A stretch of 64,000 nucleotides of DNA from Torymus aiolomorphi (GCA_036365515.1 CM070877.1:85860022-85924021); one strand, 5' to 3'. Positions 33,876 through 45,514 are shown, counted from the first letter of the stretch. Translations and numbers: made by a program. Notes: generated by a model not told the origin, from the sequence alone.

Positions 33876-36006
33876 CATGTAGCAGAGCAATTTAGGCAAT
33901 CAAATTTCTACACCACATTAGTACGATCCCATTTTTTAGTTACGTCTTTGCCTAACCTAATGATCGAAGGCAAACTTTTATTCAATAATGGGATTGTACA
34001 AATGTTATAAGATTTTAAAATATTAGATAGACTATTAAATTCATTATCAAACGGTAAAGACAATTTTGGTAATTTTTCATAGTAATTTTGGTGCGAATTA
34101 TGTGTATAACCATACTTAAGTTTTTTAAATCTAATTTCGATATGTTTTTCTATAAACCACATAGGATAACGATCGTTACGTAAAATCTTCTTTGTAAGTT
34201 TTATATTGTCTAAGTGAAAATTAGAATCTGGGAGTAAAAACGCCCTATTAACTAGGTTAAAAATAATATTCTTTTTTTGCTGTGTTGGATGATTTGAAAA
34301 ATAATTGATTACACGTCACGATGATGTCGGTTCTTGGTACCAATTTGTCAAAATTTTATTTTCAGTTCTAATTAATGTCATGTCTAAAAAATTAATTTTT
34401 TATTCTCTTCTAGATCATAAGTAAATTTTAGATTTATGTCATGAGCATGAAAAACTTTAATCGCTTTGTCAATATGTTGTTTTTTAACACAAATAAGCGT
34501 GTCGCCAACATATCTATAATAAAAAATTGGGGTACAGTCATAATGTAGTTCTAATTCTCGTAAGTAATTCTTTTCCAAATCATCCATTTCAATGTCCGCA
34601 AATAATAGTGATACCGGTGAACCCATCGGGGTTCCATAAATTTGTTGATAGGCTTGACCATTAAAAGTAAAAAACGTATTATTAAAGTGTATTAAACGTA
34701 TTATTAAAACAGAAAAGTGGTGCATTCTTTTAATTCGTCAAGCGGGATGTTACAGTGATTATGGATGGAAACATTCTTCTATCTGAACAATCCATCACTA
34801 ATTCGCACGAGATGTTTGTAAATAACGAAGTTACGTCTAATGACAGTAAGGTGTATTCATTCGTTATTATTATATTTTTTAATTTTTCTTTCAATTCAAA
34901 ACTGTTATTAATATGTGAACTAGGCTTTGGTATTGCATTCTTAAGTTCTTCGTATACTATTTTTGCTAAGAAGTACGTGGGGCTATTAACTAATAAAACA
35001 ATAGGTCGTAACGGTACATCAATTTTGTGAATCTTTGGTAATCCATAACATTTTGCCAGTATCGTATCAGATTGAGTTAAACTATTTTTATGAAAATTTT
35101 TGTACAAAAAATCATTATTATTTAAATAATTTAACATACTATATGTTCCATTTTTTAAACGTTTCATCATCTTTCCGCTATAGACGGATTTTTCTAAACA
35201 AACCATTACATTGCCTTTATCTGCTTTTGTAAAGAAAATATCATTATGCGTTTTTAAGAAGCTTGTGATTATTTTTAGTTTTTCTGATAAAGCTCTGTCA
35301 GTATATGATATATGTATATCGGTATTGATAGCATGTTTTAAAGATCTTGTGACTTCTTTCTGTATTTCATTTTTCTTGTCATTGTTAATATGTACTGAAT
35401 TGAGACAGTTTTCAACATTTTTTATTGTATTAATTATATCATTATTAGAAATTTTTGAAATATGGCTGAAATTTGAGCCCAGTGTAACAATATCAATTAT
35501 TTCCGACGGAATTTGAACATTCGTTAAATTCTTAAGCCACGTACTTTTATTACTATTGGCGCTTGTGTTTGACTTTAAAGATGCGAGCTTATTCATATGC
35601 ATGGAATCAAATTTTTTACGTACCGTTTTAGATTTATTAGAAGTGAATAAAAAAATCTTATCTATAGTCAAAGCGTCTAACGTAGAAAGTGTAATTTTTT
35701 CTTTTATAACGTTTAGGTTCTTTTCGATAAATTTTATATGAAATTTTTTAACTTTTTTTTACGTGACTTACTATGAAAACTTATATTGAAAAACTTTTTA
35801 CTTAAATTTTTAATGTGTTGTGGTGTCACGCCAAATTTTCTGCATTCAAGAAGATAGCATCGTTGTGAATTACTGTTCGCCAGTAGTCGGTTTGATGTTG
35901 TCCATTTTTGAAGAAGCTTCCATGTATCCATTCCATGTGTTTGTCTAATATATTCAAAGAAAGATGATGTTGTAAGGGAGTCTGTTTCAGGCTGTTAATA
36001 CCGATA

Positions 36007-37686
36007 TACATATACCATATACAGACAGAACTTTAACAGAAAAGCTAAAAATAACCAAAATCTTTTTAAAAACGCATAATGATATTTTCTTTACAAAAGC
36101 AGATAAAGGTAATGTAACGGTTTATTTAGAAAAATCCGTCTATGACGAAAAGATGATGAATCTGTTATCGGATGAAAAAACATATAAAAAGATAAGTAAA
36201 AATCCACTGAAACGTTTAAAAAATGGAACATATAGTATGTTAAATTATTTAAATAATAATGATTTTTTGTACAAAAATTTTCATAAAAATAGTTTAACTC
36301 AATCTGATACGATACTGGCGAAATGTTATGGATTACCAAAGATTCACAACATTGATGTACCGTTACGACCTATTGTTTTATTAGTCAATAGCCCCACGTA
36401 CTTCTTAGCAAAAATAGTATACGAAGAACTTAAGAATGCAATACCAAAGCCTAGTTCACATATTAATAACAGTTTTGAATTGAAAGAAAAATTAAAAAAT
36501 ATAATAATAACGAATGAATACATCTTGCTGTCATTAGACGTAACGTCGTTATTTACAAACATCTCGTGCGAATTAGTGTTGGATAGTTTAGATAGAAGAG
36601 CGGTTTCCATCCATAATCACTGTAACATCGCGCTTGACGAATTAAAAGAATGCACCGCTTTTCTGTTTAATAATACGTTTTTTACTTTTAATGGTCAAGC
36701 CTATCAAGAAATTTATGGAATCCCGATGGGTTCATCGATCTCACCATTATTTGCGGACATTGTAATGGATCGTTTGGAAAAGAATTGCTTACGAGAATTA
36801 GAACTACATTACAACTGTACCCCTATTTTTTATTACAGATATGCTGACGACACACTTATTTGTGTTAAAAAACAACATATTGACACAGTGATTAAAGTTT
36901 ATAAGGCTTATGACATAACTCTAAAATTTACTTATGAACTAGAAGAGAATAAAAAAAATTAATTTTTTAGACATGACATTAATTAGAACTGAAAATAAAA
37001 TTTTCTTAAATTGGTACCAAAAACCGACATCATCGGGACGTATAATCAATTATTTTTTAAATCATCCAACACAGCAAAAAAGGAATATTATTTTTAACTT
37101 AGTTGATAGGGCGTTTTTACTCTCAGATTCTTTATAGAAAAACATATCGAAATTAGATTTAAAAAACTTAAGTATAGTTATACACATAATACGCGCCAAA
37201 ATTACTATGAAAAATTACCAAAATTGTCTTTACCATTTAACAAAGATTTTAATAATCTATCTAATATTTTAAAATCTTATAACATTTGTACAACCCCATT
37301 ATTGAATAAAAGTTTGTCTCCGATAATTGGGTTAGACAAAGGCATAACTAAAAAATGGGATCGTACTAATGTGATGTATAAATTTGATTGCCTAAATTGC
37401 TCTGCTACATACATAGGAGAAACTAAAAGATCGTTACGCACACGCATTAATGAGCATAAAACAAACAAAAATAAAGTTTGTTGTCAGTACACATCGATTG
37501 GAAAACAAACACGAGTTCGATTGGGAAAACACATCTGTCTTAGATTTTGAAAGCAATTACAAAAAAAGACTGATTTCCGAAATGATCTATATAAAAAGCA
37601 ATCAAAATAGTATTAATAAACAGGAAGATATCCAAAGACTAAGTACAATGTATTTTCCTATTATTAACGAACTTGATGCTGTATAA
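36007..37686 (+). pseudogene. Penelope-like RT/GIY-YIG gene, right copy, 5' truncated
   Basis: Begins abruptly at the join within the N-terminal part (DIHIPYTDRTL, about 36003). The long frame 36153-36962 holds reverse transcriptase with DVTSLFTNIS, YGIPMGSSISPLFADIVMD and an intact YADD (RYADDTLICV, near 36843). A shift in an A-run near 36955 breaks the frame. GIY-YIG coding follows at 37224-37550 with CLNCSATYIGETKRSLRTR and INEHK, and its tail shifts again near 37470 to end with the same residues as the left copy at 37683. This copy keeps the catalytic motif lost in its partner. Confidence 0.85.
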
Positions 37687-37889
37687 CTCTTTATGTAAAC
37701 ATCGTCCAGCGTATATATTTATATGCGCTGGACGATGTTACACGTACACTGTATTTACAGAGTACGTATTATTGTTTTCAGTCTAGAATAACATCTGATC
37801 GACGTATGATATATACGTTTATAATTTCGTTAATTTTGATTTTTGTATTTATTAAAAAAGTTTTATATGTTAATTTATTTCTGTGTTTG

Positions 37890-37935
37890 AATAAAGGCCT
37901 GATGAGGTTGGCGTACTAAACCAACGAAACGTTGC
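37890..37935 (+). ncRNA. hammerhead ribozyme-like motif, right Penelope copy
   Basis: CTGATGAG at 37899-37906, stem II GTTGG (37907-37911) with CCAAC (37921-37925), then GAAAC at 37926-37930 followed by GTTGCT. The bases after the predicted cleavage point (GCT) can pair with GGC just before the core to form stem I. It mirrors the motif at 32402-32445. Confidence 0.75.
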
Positions 37936-38025
37936 TATAAAGACTTGAGATCTTTTCAATTTTTTGGCTCCAAAGATCGTTCTCAACTATTTAATATAAA
38001 AACGGATGGCGTCATACCTTCAATA

Positions 38026-38038
38026 TTATTCAGACTTT
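38026..38038 (+). repeat. 13-bp target duplication, right of the Penelope pair
   Basis: TTATTCAGACTTT, identical to 32333-32345. About 25 bases of unmatched sequence separate it from the last sequence shared with the left copy. Confidence 0.75.
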
Positions 38039-38446
38039 TTGTATTAGAATTTGATGATCTATTGGGTAATATGTACCCAATGCGATCGTTTTTTAACACC
38101 TTGTATAACTGAATATTTTGTCTCTCTTCAAGCGAAAAAGTGAACGTTGACATTCATGGTTTGATAAGTTTTCCTATCCCCTATCACGGAAAAAAGATTC
38201 AATAAAAAAAAACATAAAAAAAATAAAATTTTAATGTCAAGATTCTGGAAAAAATTTTGAACATTGCAAACCGGATGAAATGTTAGTGTAATAAAAAACT
38301 AAAAAAATAACTGTTGAACCCTTCTAATCGGTGATCATGTCACTATCAAAATGATCGGTGTCATGAATATAGAATGTTATATGTTGTAAGGATAATATAA
38401 GGATAAATATTATTGTACATTAGAAATAAATAAATTTTCACTATAC

Positions 38447-38544
38447 CGTTTATAATAGCTTCCGTGGCTAAATGTTCTACAATTACTTCATGAGCTTCAT
38501 TCCATTTTTGAGAATAAATAAAATACCATGCAGCTTCTCCGTAT
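38447..38544 (-). CDS. isolated candidate coding exon, minus strand
   Basis: A 98-nt segment bounded on the minus strand by a TTTTTCAG acceptor and a GTATAG donor. Its one open frame reads YGEAAWYFIYSQKWNEAHEV and continues with a plausible helical sequence ending EAIIN. Amino-acid makeup and splice sites look like a true exon of a helical-repeat protein; a loose likeness to nucleoporin Nup98-96 C-terminal repeats is only an impression. No neighbouring exons were found within the window, so it could be part of a large host gene interrupted by the transposon clusters, or a stray exon copy. Confidence 0.4.
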
Positions 38545-39380
38545 CTGAAAAATAAGCATATTATTTAATATTTATAAGCATTAATTTTGTAGTATTCATT
38601 TTGTTTATATCTTTACTAATCAATCTAAACTATTCTCTTTTTTAACAGCCCAACGGGCGGGATTCTCGGGAAGAAGTTCCTAACCAAACTAACGAAAATT
38701 AAAGATAAGCAGAATAAAATATAATAAAAACAGAATACTAGGATTATATTTTTGGATGAGCCAACATTGGTTTTCCACCGTATCTGAGCTCACGACAAAG
38801 CTCTTGTTTTGACGGAATGAGTAAAATTTTATAAATTACTAATATTATTTTGGAGTATCCTACTGGACGACTTTTTAAGGCACCTTTTTTCACTTCGTAA
38901 ATATTAATATTTCTTATTAAAAAAAAAATTGTTTCGAGCCGGTAATTAGTTTTATTAGCAATATAACGCTGTCCGGAATCTTTAAGACAGCTTAAATAGT
39001 TTATTAACTCACACTAATACCGACATCTACCCTATTTTATCTCTTCTCACGAACGAAAGCTCAGAAGAATCCCCGCAGCTGTCACGTCAGCTGTTACAGT
39101 AGTTAGCCTTGGTTGAATTATGCCAACCTGGCGCAAAACGGCGAATAAAATATAGGAGGCGAATAGAATAAAATACAATGCTGCTTTTATCGTACTTTTT
39201 AAATCAATCAAGTGATATTGGAGTCACAGGGTCGCAGAAGAACTCGGAAGGTTGCGTAGGGACAGGATCCATTTTGCAGAGAGACACGGAGGGATAATGC
39301 GGAAGGGCAATGCGGGAGGACATTACAGCCTCGAAATAACGGCAAAAATAGTGAATTTTGATTATTTTGAGGAGCGAGCT
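38545..39380. other. stretch without recognised gene
   Basis: AT-rich sequence with no convincing frame. If the exon at 38447-38544 is real, this would be intron. Confidence 0.4.
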
Positions 39381-39384
39381 TTGT

Positions 39385-39452
39385 GGAGGGACGCGGAGGG
39401 ACGCGGAGGGACGCGGAGGGACACGGAGAGACGCGAAGAGACGCGGAGGCTG
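39385..39452. repeat. 10-bp tandem repeat (GGGACGCGGA type)
   Basis: Six to seven imperfect copies of AGGGACGCGG followed by variants with ACACGG and ACGCGAAG. Confidence 0.8.
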
Positions 39453-39559
39453 GGCGTCTTAATTTCGCTACAACTATATATTATAGTAAGATGATATATA
39501 TCTTATTATAATGTATAGTTGTAAGCATTTTTACTTACGACCTAGCCGCTTCACATCCG

Positions 39560-40300
39560 CTTCACCGCGCTCCCCAAAATAAGGTAAAAATGTCACTAGA
39601 AAGAGAAGTTTTTTACGTTGCCGCTCCTCGTCCGCTCCACCGCGCTCCCCAAAATAACGTAAAAATGTCACTAGAAACAGGAGTTTTTTACGTTGCCGCT
39701 CCTCGTACGCCCCCCCCCCCGCCGCTCCTCCCTCTCCCCAACCGCTCCTCTCAATTATTGGTCGTAGCCGCTCCCCTACCACTCCCCATTTCGCTGCCCC
39801 TCCGCTCCGCCATCCGCTCCCTTTTCACTCCCCACCTTCCGCGCCACAAAATAATGTACAAATGTCTATAGAAACAGTAGTTTTTATGTTGCCGCTCCCC
39901 ATTCGCTACCCGCCTCCCACAAGCTCCTCTCGTTTCCCATTCGTTCCCCAAACACTCCCCAAAATAAGGTAAAAATGTCACTACAAACTTTTATGTGGCT
40001 TTTTTATGTGGCTGATCCCCGTCCGGTCCTCCCTGCTCCGCAACCGCTCCATTCAATTATTGGTTGTAGCTGCTGCCCCTTCCACTCCTCATTCCCCACC
40101 CTTCCGCTCTCCATCCGCTCCCCATCCGCTCCTCCACAGCTCCGCAAAATAACGTAAAAATGTCTATAGAAACAGTAGTTTTTTTATGTTGCCGCGTCTC
40201 AATCGCTCCGCCTCGCTTGTTATCCGCGCCACCCACGCTCCACACCGCTCAACATCCGCTCCCCGTCAGCTCCTTTTTACTATTGATGGTAGTTGTCCCT
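39560..40300. repeat. degenerate minisatellite of CCGCTCC-rich and AAAATGTC-rich blocks
   Basis: A block of about 60 bases (AAAATAACGTAAAAATGTC, then GAAACAGTAGTTTTTTATGTTGCCGCTCC type) recurs at about 39580, 39654, 39850, 39960 and 40145, separated by variable runs of CGCTCCCC units. Open frames in it are by-products of the repeat. Confidence 0.75.
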
Positions 40301-40459
40301 GATTCTACTTTACTTTTTACGTTTCAAAAATTAAGAATTTTGGACTGTTCCGCATCCACTCTCCGAGAGTGGAGATAAAGATAGATAGGTAGATATTTAT
40401 TTATTGTGTAAGGATCACAAAATACAAAATAATACAGTAAAAACGCCAACATTAAAATA

Positions 40460-40690
40460 TAAAACAAGGATATCACAAATTAATTACTTATAGATGATAT
40501 CACAGTCAAAATAATACTAACGGTATCGGTAGTGATATCACAGAACATATACTTAAAGAAGATGATATCACAGTCAAAATAATACTTAAGGTAACCATAA
40601 TGATATCACAGATCAAATACTTATACAAGATGATATCACAATCAGAAAATAATACGGACGCGTACAAAAGTGATATCACAACCGCAGAGT
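40460..40690 (-). repeat. tandem repeats around GATATCACA in the LINE 3' UTR
   Basis: The nonamer GATATCACA occurs seven times between 40468 and 40680 at spacings near 30-40 bases, in larger units of about 67 bases (GATGATATCACAGTCAAAAT repeated). The core contains the palindrome TGATATCA. Confidence 0.8.
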
Positions 40691-41059
40691 GTGACCACAG
40701 TCAAAATTATAAAATAATACTGAAAACAGTAAGTAACAGTGGCGAATACAATAATAAAAACCCAATATTAATAAAAAAAAAAGATTTTAAAATACCTATC
40801 AGTCGAAAATACTAAAACAATAATTATACTAAAACTCATGCATTCATCTATCACATTCGCTCGTCCAGTCATTCTTATAAATTACAGTCATACAACTAAC
40901 ATAAGAATACCGGACAGAACGAATAAATTGCGTAAATGGGACAGAACCAATAAATAGTGTAAATGGGACAAAACGAATACATAGTGTAAATTGGGTAGCA
41001 CAAGAATACATGTATCTATCCCTTTCGAGGTGCCCTATTCTAGGTCAGATAAGTGCCTC

Positions 41060-43560
41060 TTTACTGCGCGCTTGAATCAACTGAGAGACGGTAAATTTCG
41101 AATCTCAGTGGGTAGGGAGTTCCATAAATGCGCTCCTCGCACTTGAAATAATTTAAATCTGTACGATTTGCGTAGGAGAGGGTGCTTAAGTTCTTTTATC
41201 ACTCCTCTTACATTACCCCTGGGTACATATCTAGTAAAGAGACCTACTAGACAGTCCGGGACATTCATACGCACGATTTTGTATCAGTACAGCCATGAAG
41301 TAGTGTCTCCCCGAATCAGTACGTAGCCAACCCAACAAGGTTCTGTGGGGAGTGATGTGATCGTCCCTTCTAAGACCCACTACATACCTCACACCTGAAT
41401 TCTGCAGGACCTGCAGTCGGATTCGCAGCTCCTGAGAAGCGTTCAACAGTACGACAGAACAATAGTCCAGGTGAGGGAAGAGCAGCGCTTCAACAAGCCG
41501 TTTACGAAGAATCTCGTTAGTATACTTTCTGAAGAATCTCAGATGGTACATGATGCTATTGCATTTTTTAGTTATTTTATCTACCTGGTTTTTCCAGGTT
41601 AGTCCAGAGTCCAGTACTACACCGAGACTCTCAACAGAGTCGGAGAAGGGAACCTTTGTGCCACAGTCCATATCAATGCAGAGCGAGGAATCACTTCTAA
41701 CGCTATTAACGTATCGATTGCTACCGAAAACAATCGCTTTCGTCTTACCTGCATTGAGTTTGAGTGAGGCACCAGTCGCCCATTCCGAAACTGCCCTTGC
41801 AGCCCGCTGGATCAATGCTATTCCCTCACCCAGTCCATCACGTCGACTTTGACAATAAATTTGCAGGTCATCTGCATATAATAGATGTTGAACACCCAAA
41901 GTGCCGAGAACCCCCGTCAGGTCATTGATATAGAGACAAAACAACAAAGGTCCTAGTACTGACCCCTGTGGGACTCCTAAGTTAGTACTGAGCCATGATG
42001 ACTCCCCAGAAAATTTAGAGGATACGCGTTGCATCCTGCCTTCAAAGTAGGAGTTAATCCACAAGAGGGCAGCCCTAGAGAACCCCATCAATCTTAACTT
42101 CTCAAGAAGTCGAAAAGGTAGGATAGTGTCGAAAGCCTTGCTAAAATCGAACAGCAGAAGGATTGCCATCAGTTTTTTATCCATACCTGTTCTTATGTCG
42201 TCCGTTAGTTTAAGTAGGGCCGTTTTCATGGAATCGAATCGTCGAAAGCCAGTTTGGTTTTGGTCAAGTATTTCTGAAGTCTCAAGATGCTCCATCAGCT
42301 GTGAATGTGCAATCTTCTCCAGCACCTTAGAAAGAAAGCAGAGCAAGGCAATAGGTTGGAAAACTGAAGGAGATGACGGTGCCTTGCTTTTTTCAGAGGA
42401 ACTATGTTTGCCCCTTCCAGAAGGCTGGGAAGACGTTGGTAGTCAAAGAGGAGTTGAAGAGCTTGACCAAGAAGTTGCCGATGACTGGCAGTGCTTTTAC
42501 AATGACACTTTGCGGAATGCCGTCCGCTCCGCATGCCTGCGGCGAGAAGTGAGATATCGCAATAACTACATCGTTAAAATTTATAGGTTTAAAGGAAAAA
42601 CACTCGGAATTACCCATGAAGATAATTCTGCGACATATCTCGCTGTCATCACGCGGAGAGACCGAAACCCCGGCAAAGTGACAGTTAAGCTCATCTGGAG
42701 TCATTCCATTCAGATCCTCAGAGTGCTTGGGTAAAAGCCCCAGGCCACGTAACTCTTTCCACACATTACCATCCGATAGGACATCTAAAAGTCTGGCTTG
42801 AAGGTAGGACGTCTTGGTGAGGTCAATTTGTTCGTCAAGTTGTTTCCGTAGTATGACAAACTCATCATATAAAACTTGTTGCCCGGTCCGCTTATAACGT
42901 CTGTAAAGCGTGTCACGTCTACGGAGAAGCTGGGCTAGCTCCGCATCAATTCACGGCAATCTGCCCTTTTTAAGAGCAACAGTTTTCTCTGGGGCCAGGA
43001 TGTCCATAGCGGTCGTCAGATTGGTGCAAAGACAGTCCAGAGCTTGCTCAGTGTCAACGACGTCAGCATCAAAGCATGTCCAGTCACAGCAGCCCAAATG
43101 ATCCACAAGATATTCAGGGGCTATATTTTTATAATCTCTGTAAGTAAAGTTAGTCTTTTTTGGCACAACTGAATTGAGCTTGATGGTAACATCTATAAGG
43201 TTGTGACCGCTGTGAAAGTTAGCTGGAATGTTTCGGCCGCTGATGATTGTGTCATTGCCGTCAACAAAAATGACATCAATCCAGGTGCCAGATAATCTTT
43301 TAAAATGCGTCGGACCGTGTTGGACCAGCTGCAATGACAGCTCAGACGCCAAATTGCGAACAAACTTCGCATCATGTCTGCCACTTTGGAGGTCGGCATT
43401 GAGATCTCCCATGATTATTTTGTGACTATATTCATCTGACACGGATCGCAATGCATTGACAAGATTCGAGTTTTTTAAAAAGGCAATTTTTGGAGGTCTA
43501 TAAATTACTGCAACAAGAATTGGAGGATTTTGGCAATCGCTGATGGAGCAAAAAACAAAT
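41060..43560 (-). pseudogene. LINE ORF2-type endonuclease/reverse transcriptase
   Basis: Reading leftwards: the endonuclease C-terminal half has LVAVIYRPP near 43500, IMGDLNADL near 43400 and WIDVIFVD near 43270. A linker (42402-42764) follows, containing FSPQACGADGIP. Reverse transcriptase occupies 42346-41231 with FDFSKAFDTI near 42140, GVPQGSVLGPLLFCLYIND near 41960 and YADD near 41880 (HLLYADDLQIY). The C-terminal tail (41274-41063) ends with WNSLPTEIR. Frame changes occur near 42950, near 42400-42350 and near 41250. Catalytic motifs are intact but the 5' half of the endonuclease and any ORF1 are missing. Confidence 0.85.
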
Positions 43561-43583
43561 TCTGGTAGTTTAGGTTTTCCCTT

Positions 43584-44293
43584 TCGCTCAGAGAGGGAAA
43601 GAAAGAGAGAGAGAGAGAGAAACAGAGAGAGAGCCAGACCAAGAGCGAGAGAGAGACAGTCAGACCGAGAGCGAGAGAGAGAGACAGCCAGACCGAGAGC
43701 GAGAGAGAGTCCTTACATCTCTATCTCTACGTCTCTATCTCTGTTTCTCTGTCTCTGCGTTCCTGTCTCTAGGCCTCTGTCTCTCCGTCCATCTTTATGT
43801 CTCCGCCCCTAGATCCCAGTTTTTACGTCTCTGGCTCCATATTTCTGTCTCTACGCCTTTGTCTCTATTTCTGTCTCTACGTCTCTGTCTCCATTTTTGT
43901 ATCTCTACGTCTTTGTCTCTATGTCACTTTGTCTTGATATTCCGATCGCTGACTCTCTGGCTCTGACATTCTGCCTCTGTCGGAAAACTTTCGTTTATAA
44001 CTCTTTTTCTGCGTTTCTGACTCTGTCTCTATGTCTCTGCATCTATATCTTAGTCACTATTTCTCTATATCTATGTCTGTGTATTTGTGTCTCAGTCTCG
44101 ATGTCTCGGTATATATGTCTCGGTATACATGTCTCGGTCTCCATGTCTTTCCGTCTCTGTCTACGTCTCTGTCTCTAATCACTGCCTCTACGTTTCTGTC
44201 TCTACTTCTCTGTCAAAATACTTATAGTTCTTTTAGGTATACAGTGAGGAAAAGCATGAATGGAAGACATTGAGGGCAGTGGAGGGAGTGAGG

Positions 44294-44337
<44 letters not shown>

Positions 44338-44340
44338 CTC
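43584..44340. repeat. long purine/pyrimidine low-complexity tract
   Basis: A GA-rich block (43584-43709) containing repeated CAGACCGAGAGCGAGAGAGA units switches abruptly to a CT-rich block of CTCTGTCT, TACGTCTC and related hexamers to about 44220. A pure CT run follows at 44298-44333. The switch makes the two halves potential complementary arms. Confidence 0.85.
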
Positions 44341-44493
44341 CTCTCATTTTTCAATTGAATATGTACTTTAATACAGTAGTCTACAATACCTAAAGAAGAG
44401 TATATTACGCATCTACGGAGAGAAAAATTTGCCTATTTTGCTCCCGTGGTGCGTATACATTTTTAAAAATACCCGGGACGAAAATACTACATT

Positions 44494-45160
44494 AATCCAT
44501 TTATTATTCCAAATAAATGGAAAACGAATAATGTTTGCAAAGAAGTTTATAGTAACATTAATATTAAAACTTCAACAGATCGTGTAATTTTAACTACTCA
44601 TAATAAAGATACTAAAATTATTAAGAATAAAGTTTTAGAATTATGGAATGAAAAAATATATACATACTATAGCTTAGATTATGCAACTCATAAAGGAGTT
44701 GATCAAATGGATGAAAATATTCATTTAAATTATCCAGTTGAAATGCTTAACAGTATTAGAGAAGGTCTTCCACCTCATGAATTAAAATTGAAAGTAAATG
44801 CTATTGTTATGTTAATTAGGAATATAAATATTAGAGAAGGAATTTGTAATGGTACATGTCTAAAAATAACGGGAATATATGCTCATAACGTTAAGGCAGA
44901 AATAATTACAGGCGAAAGAATTGGTGAAGAGGTTTTTATTCCATGAATAACACTAAATACTGCAGATTCATCTGCATTTCCTTTTATTCTTTATAGAAAA
45001 CAATTTCAAATTGTATTAGCTTTTACTATGAGAATAAATAAATCTCAGGGACATAGTTTCGATTCTATTGGAATTTTAATTAGACGACCATTATTTTCAT
45101 ATGGCCAATTATATGGTGCATTGTCTCGGTGTAAAAATCCAAATAAAATGTTGTATTAAT
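44494..45160 (+). pseudogene. Helitron-type Pif1-like helicase fragment
   Basis: An open stretch with one TGA near 44944 encodes the C-terminal part of a Pif1-like helicase. Motifs: NNVCKEVYSNI, VDQMDENI (about 44700-44725), LPPHELKLKVNAIVMLIRN, GICNGTCL (about 44845), and the terminal [14 protein letters not shown] and [10 protein letters not shown] (45030-45140). This is the helicase end of Helitron Rep-Hel proteins. No Helitron 3' hairpin follows, so only the fragment remains. The same family left a remnant at 30490. Confidence 0.75.
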
Positions 45161-45514
45161 TGAAAGTGTTTCAAAGGATTCTTCAATAATTGAGAATGTT
45201 GTTTGGATGATATTTTTAAATTCTGAGTTTGGTTAAAATTTTGAAAGGTTTATAATAGTCACAAATTGATCTATTTATTAAATAAATTTAAGTGGTTAAT
45301 TATTTGATTAAAATTAGAAAATTTGCCCAATGTATAATGAAAGTAAAATAATCATTTTAATTATAACATTATTTTTTTGTAAAAATATAAGACATGTTAT
45401 ATATTTACATAAATGTAATACAATAATATTAATTTGATTTTTTATTGTGTGAGGTCCGGAATTAAGGAAAGACAGATTGTATAAGCAAATTAAATATTTA
45501 TTTATTTATTTAAC

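Larger units (their letters stand above)
32648..36006 (-). pseudogene. Penelope-like RT/GIY-YIG gene, left copy, split by mariner
   Basis: Read leftwards from 36006: an N-terminal region (about 35734-35930, CRKFGVTPQHIKNL), then the reverse transcriptase with DVTSLFTNIS near 34800, YGTPMGSPVSLLFADI near 34600, and the catalytic motif position reading YVGD near 34510, so an aspartate is lost. The C-terminal GIY-YIG nuclease (ATYIGETKR type) is cut at 32913/33876 by the mariner. Frame breaks lie near 35735, 35670 (TAA), 34728, 34384 and 34165. A 15-codon segment present in the right copy (LLSDEKTYKKISKNP) is missing here near 35165. Confidence 0.8.
32346..38025. mobile_element. head-to-head pair of Penelope-like elements (family 1)
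   Basis: Two copies of one Penelope-like element lie in opposite orientation, the left on the minus strand and the right on the plus strand, meeting near 36003-36008. Both outer ends carry the same 3' sequence including a hammerhead-like motif. The whole unit is flanked by a 13-bp direct repeat, which supports a single insertion of the joined pair. The left copy holds a nested mariner. Confidence 0.8.
40380..43583 (-). mobile_element. 5'-truncated non-LTR retrotransposon (LINE)
   Basis: Minus-strand element with apurinic-type endonuclease, reverse transcriptase and a long 3' UTR ending leftwards in a TATCTACC/TATC-rich tail near 40380-40400. The 5' side stops at about 43583 where a GA-repeat tract begins. 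Domain order and motifs fit the Jockey/R1 group of LINEs; the clade was not decided. Confidence 0.8.

Noticed and set aside
38330..38380. Possible element A terminus (AAAATGATCGGTG shared with 8901)
   Set aside because: Only about a dozen bases match and the neighbouring sequence does not.
40460..40690. CRISPR-like regular spacing of a short repeat
   Set aside because: The repeat is only 9 bases, the spacers are themselves repeated, and the context is an animal LINE 3' UTR.
43543..44273. Open frames encoding R/E-rich and L/S/C-rich peptides
   Set aside because: Produced by the GA/CT low-complexity tract; no conserved features.
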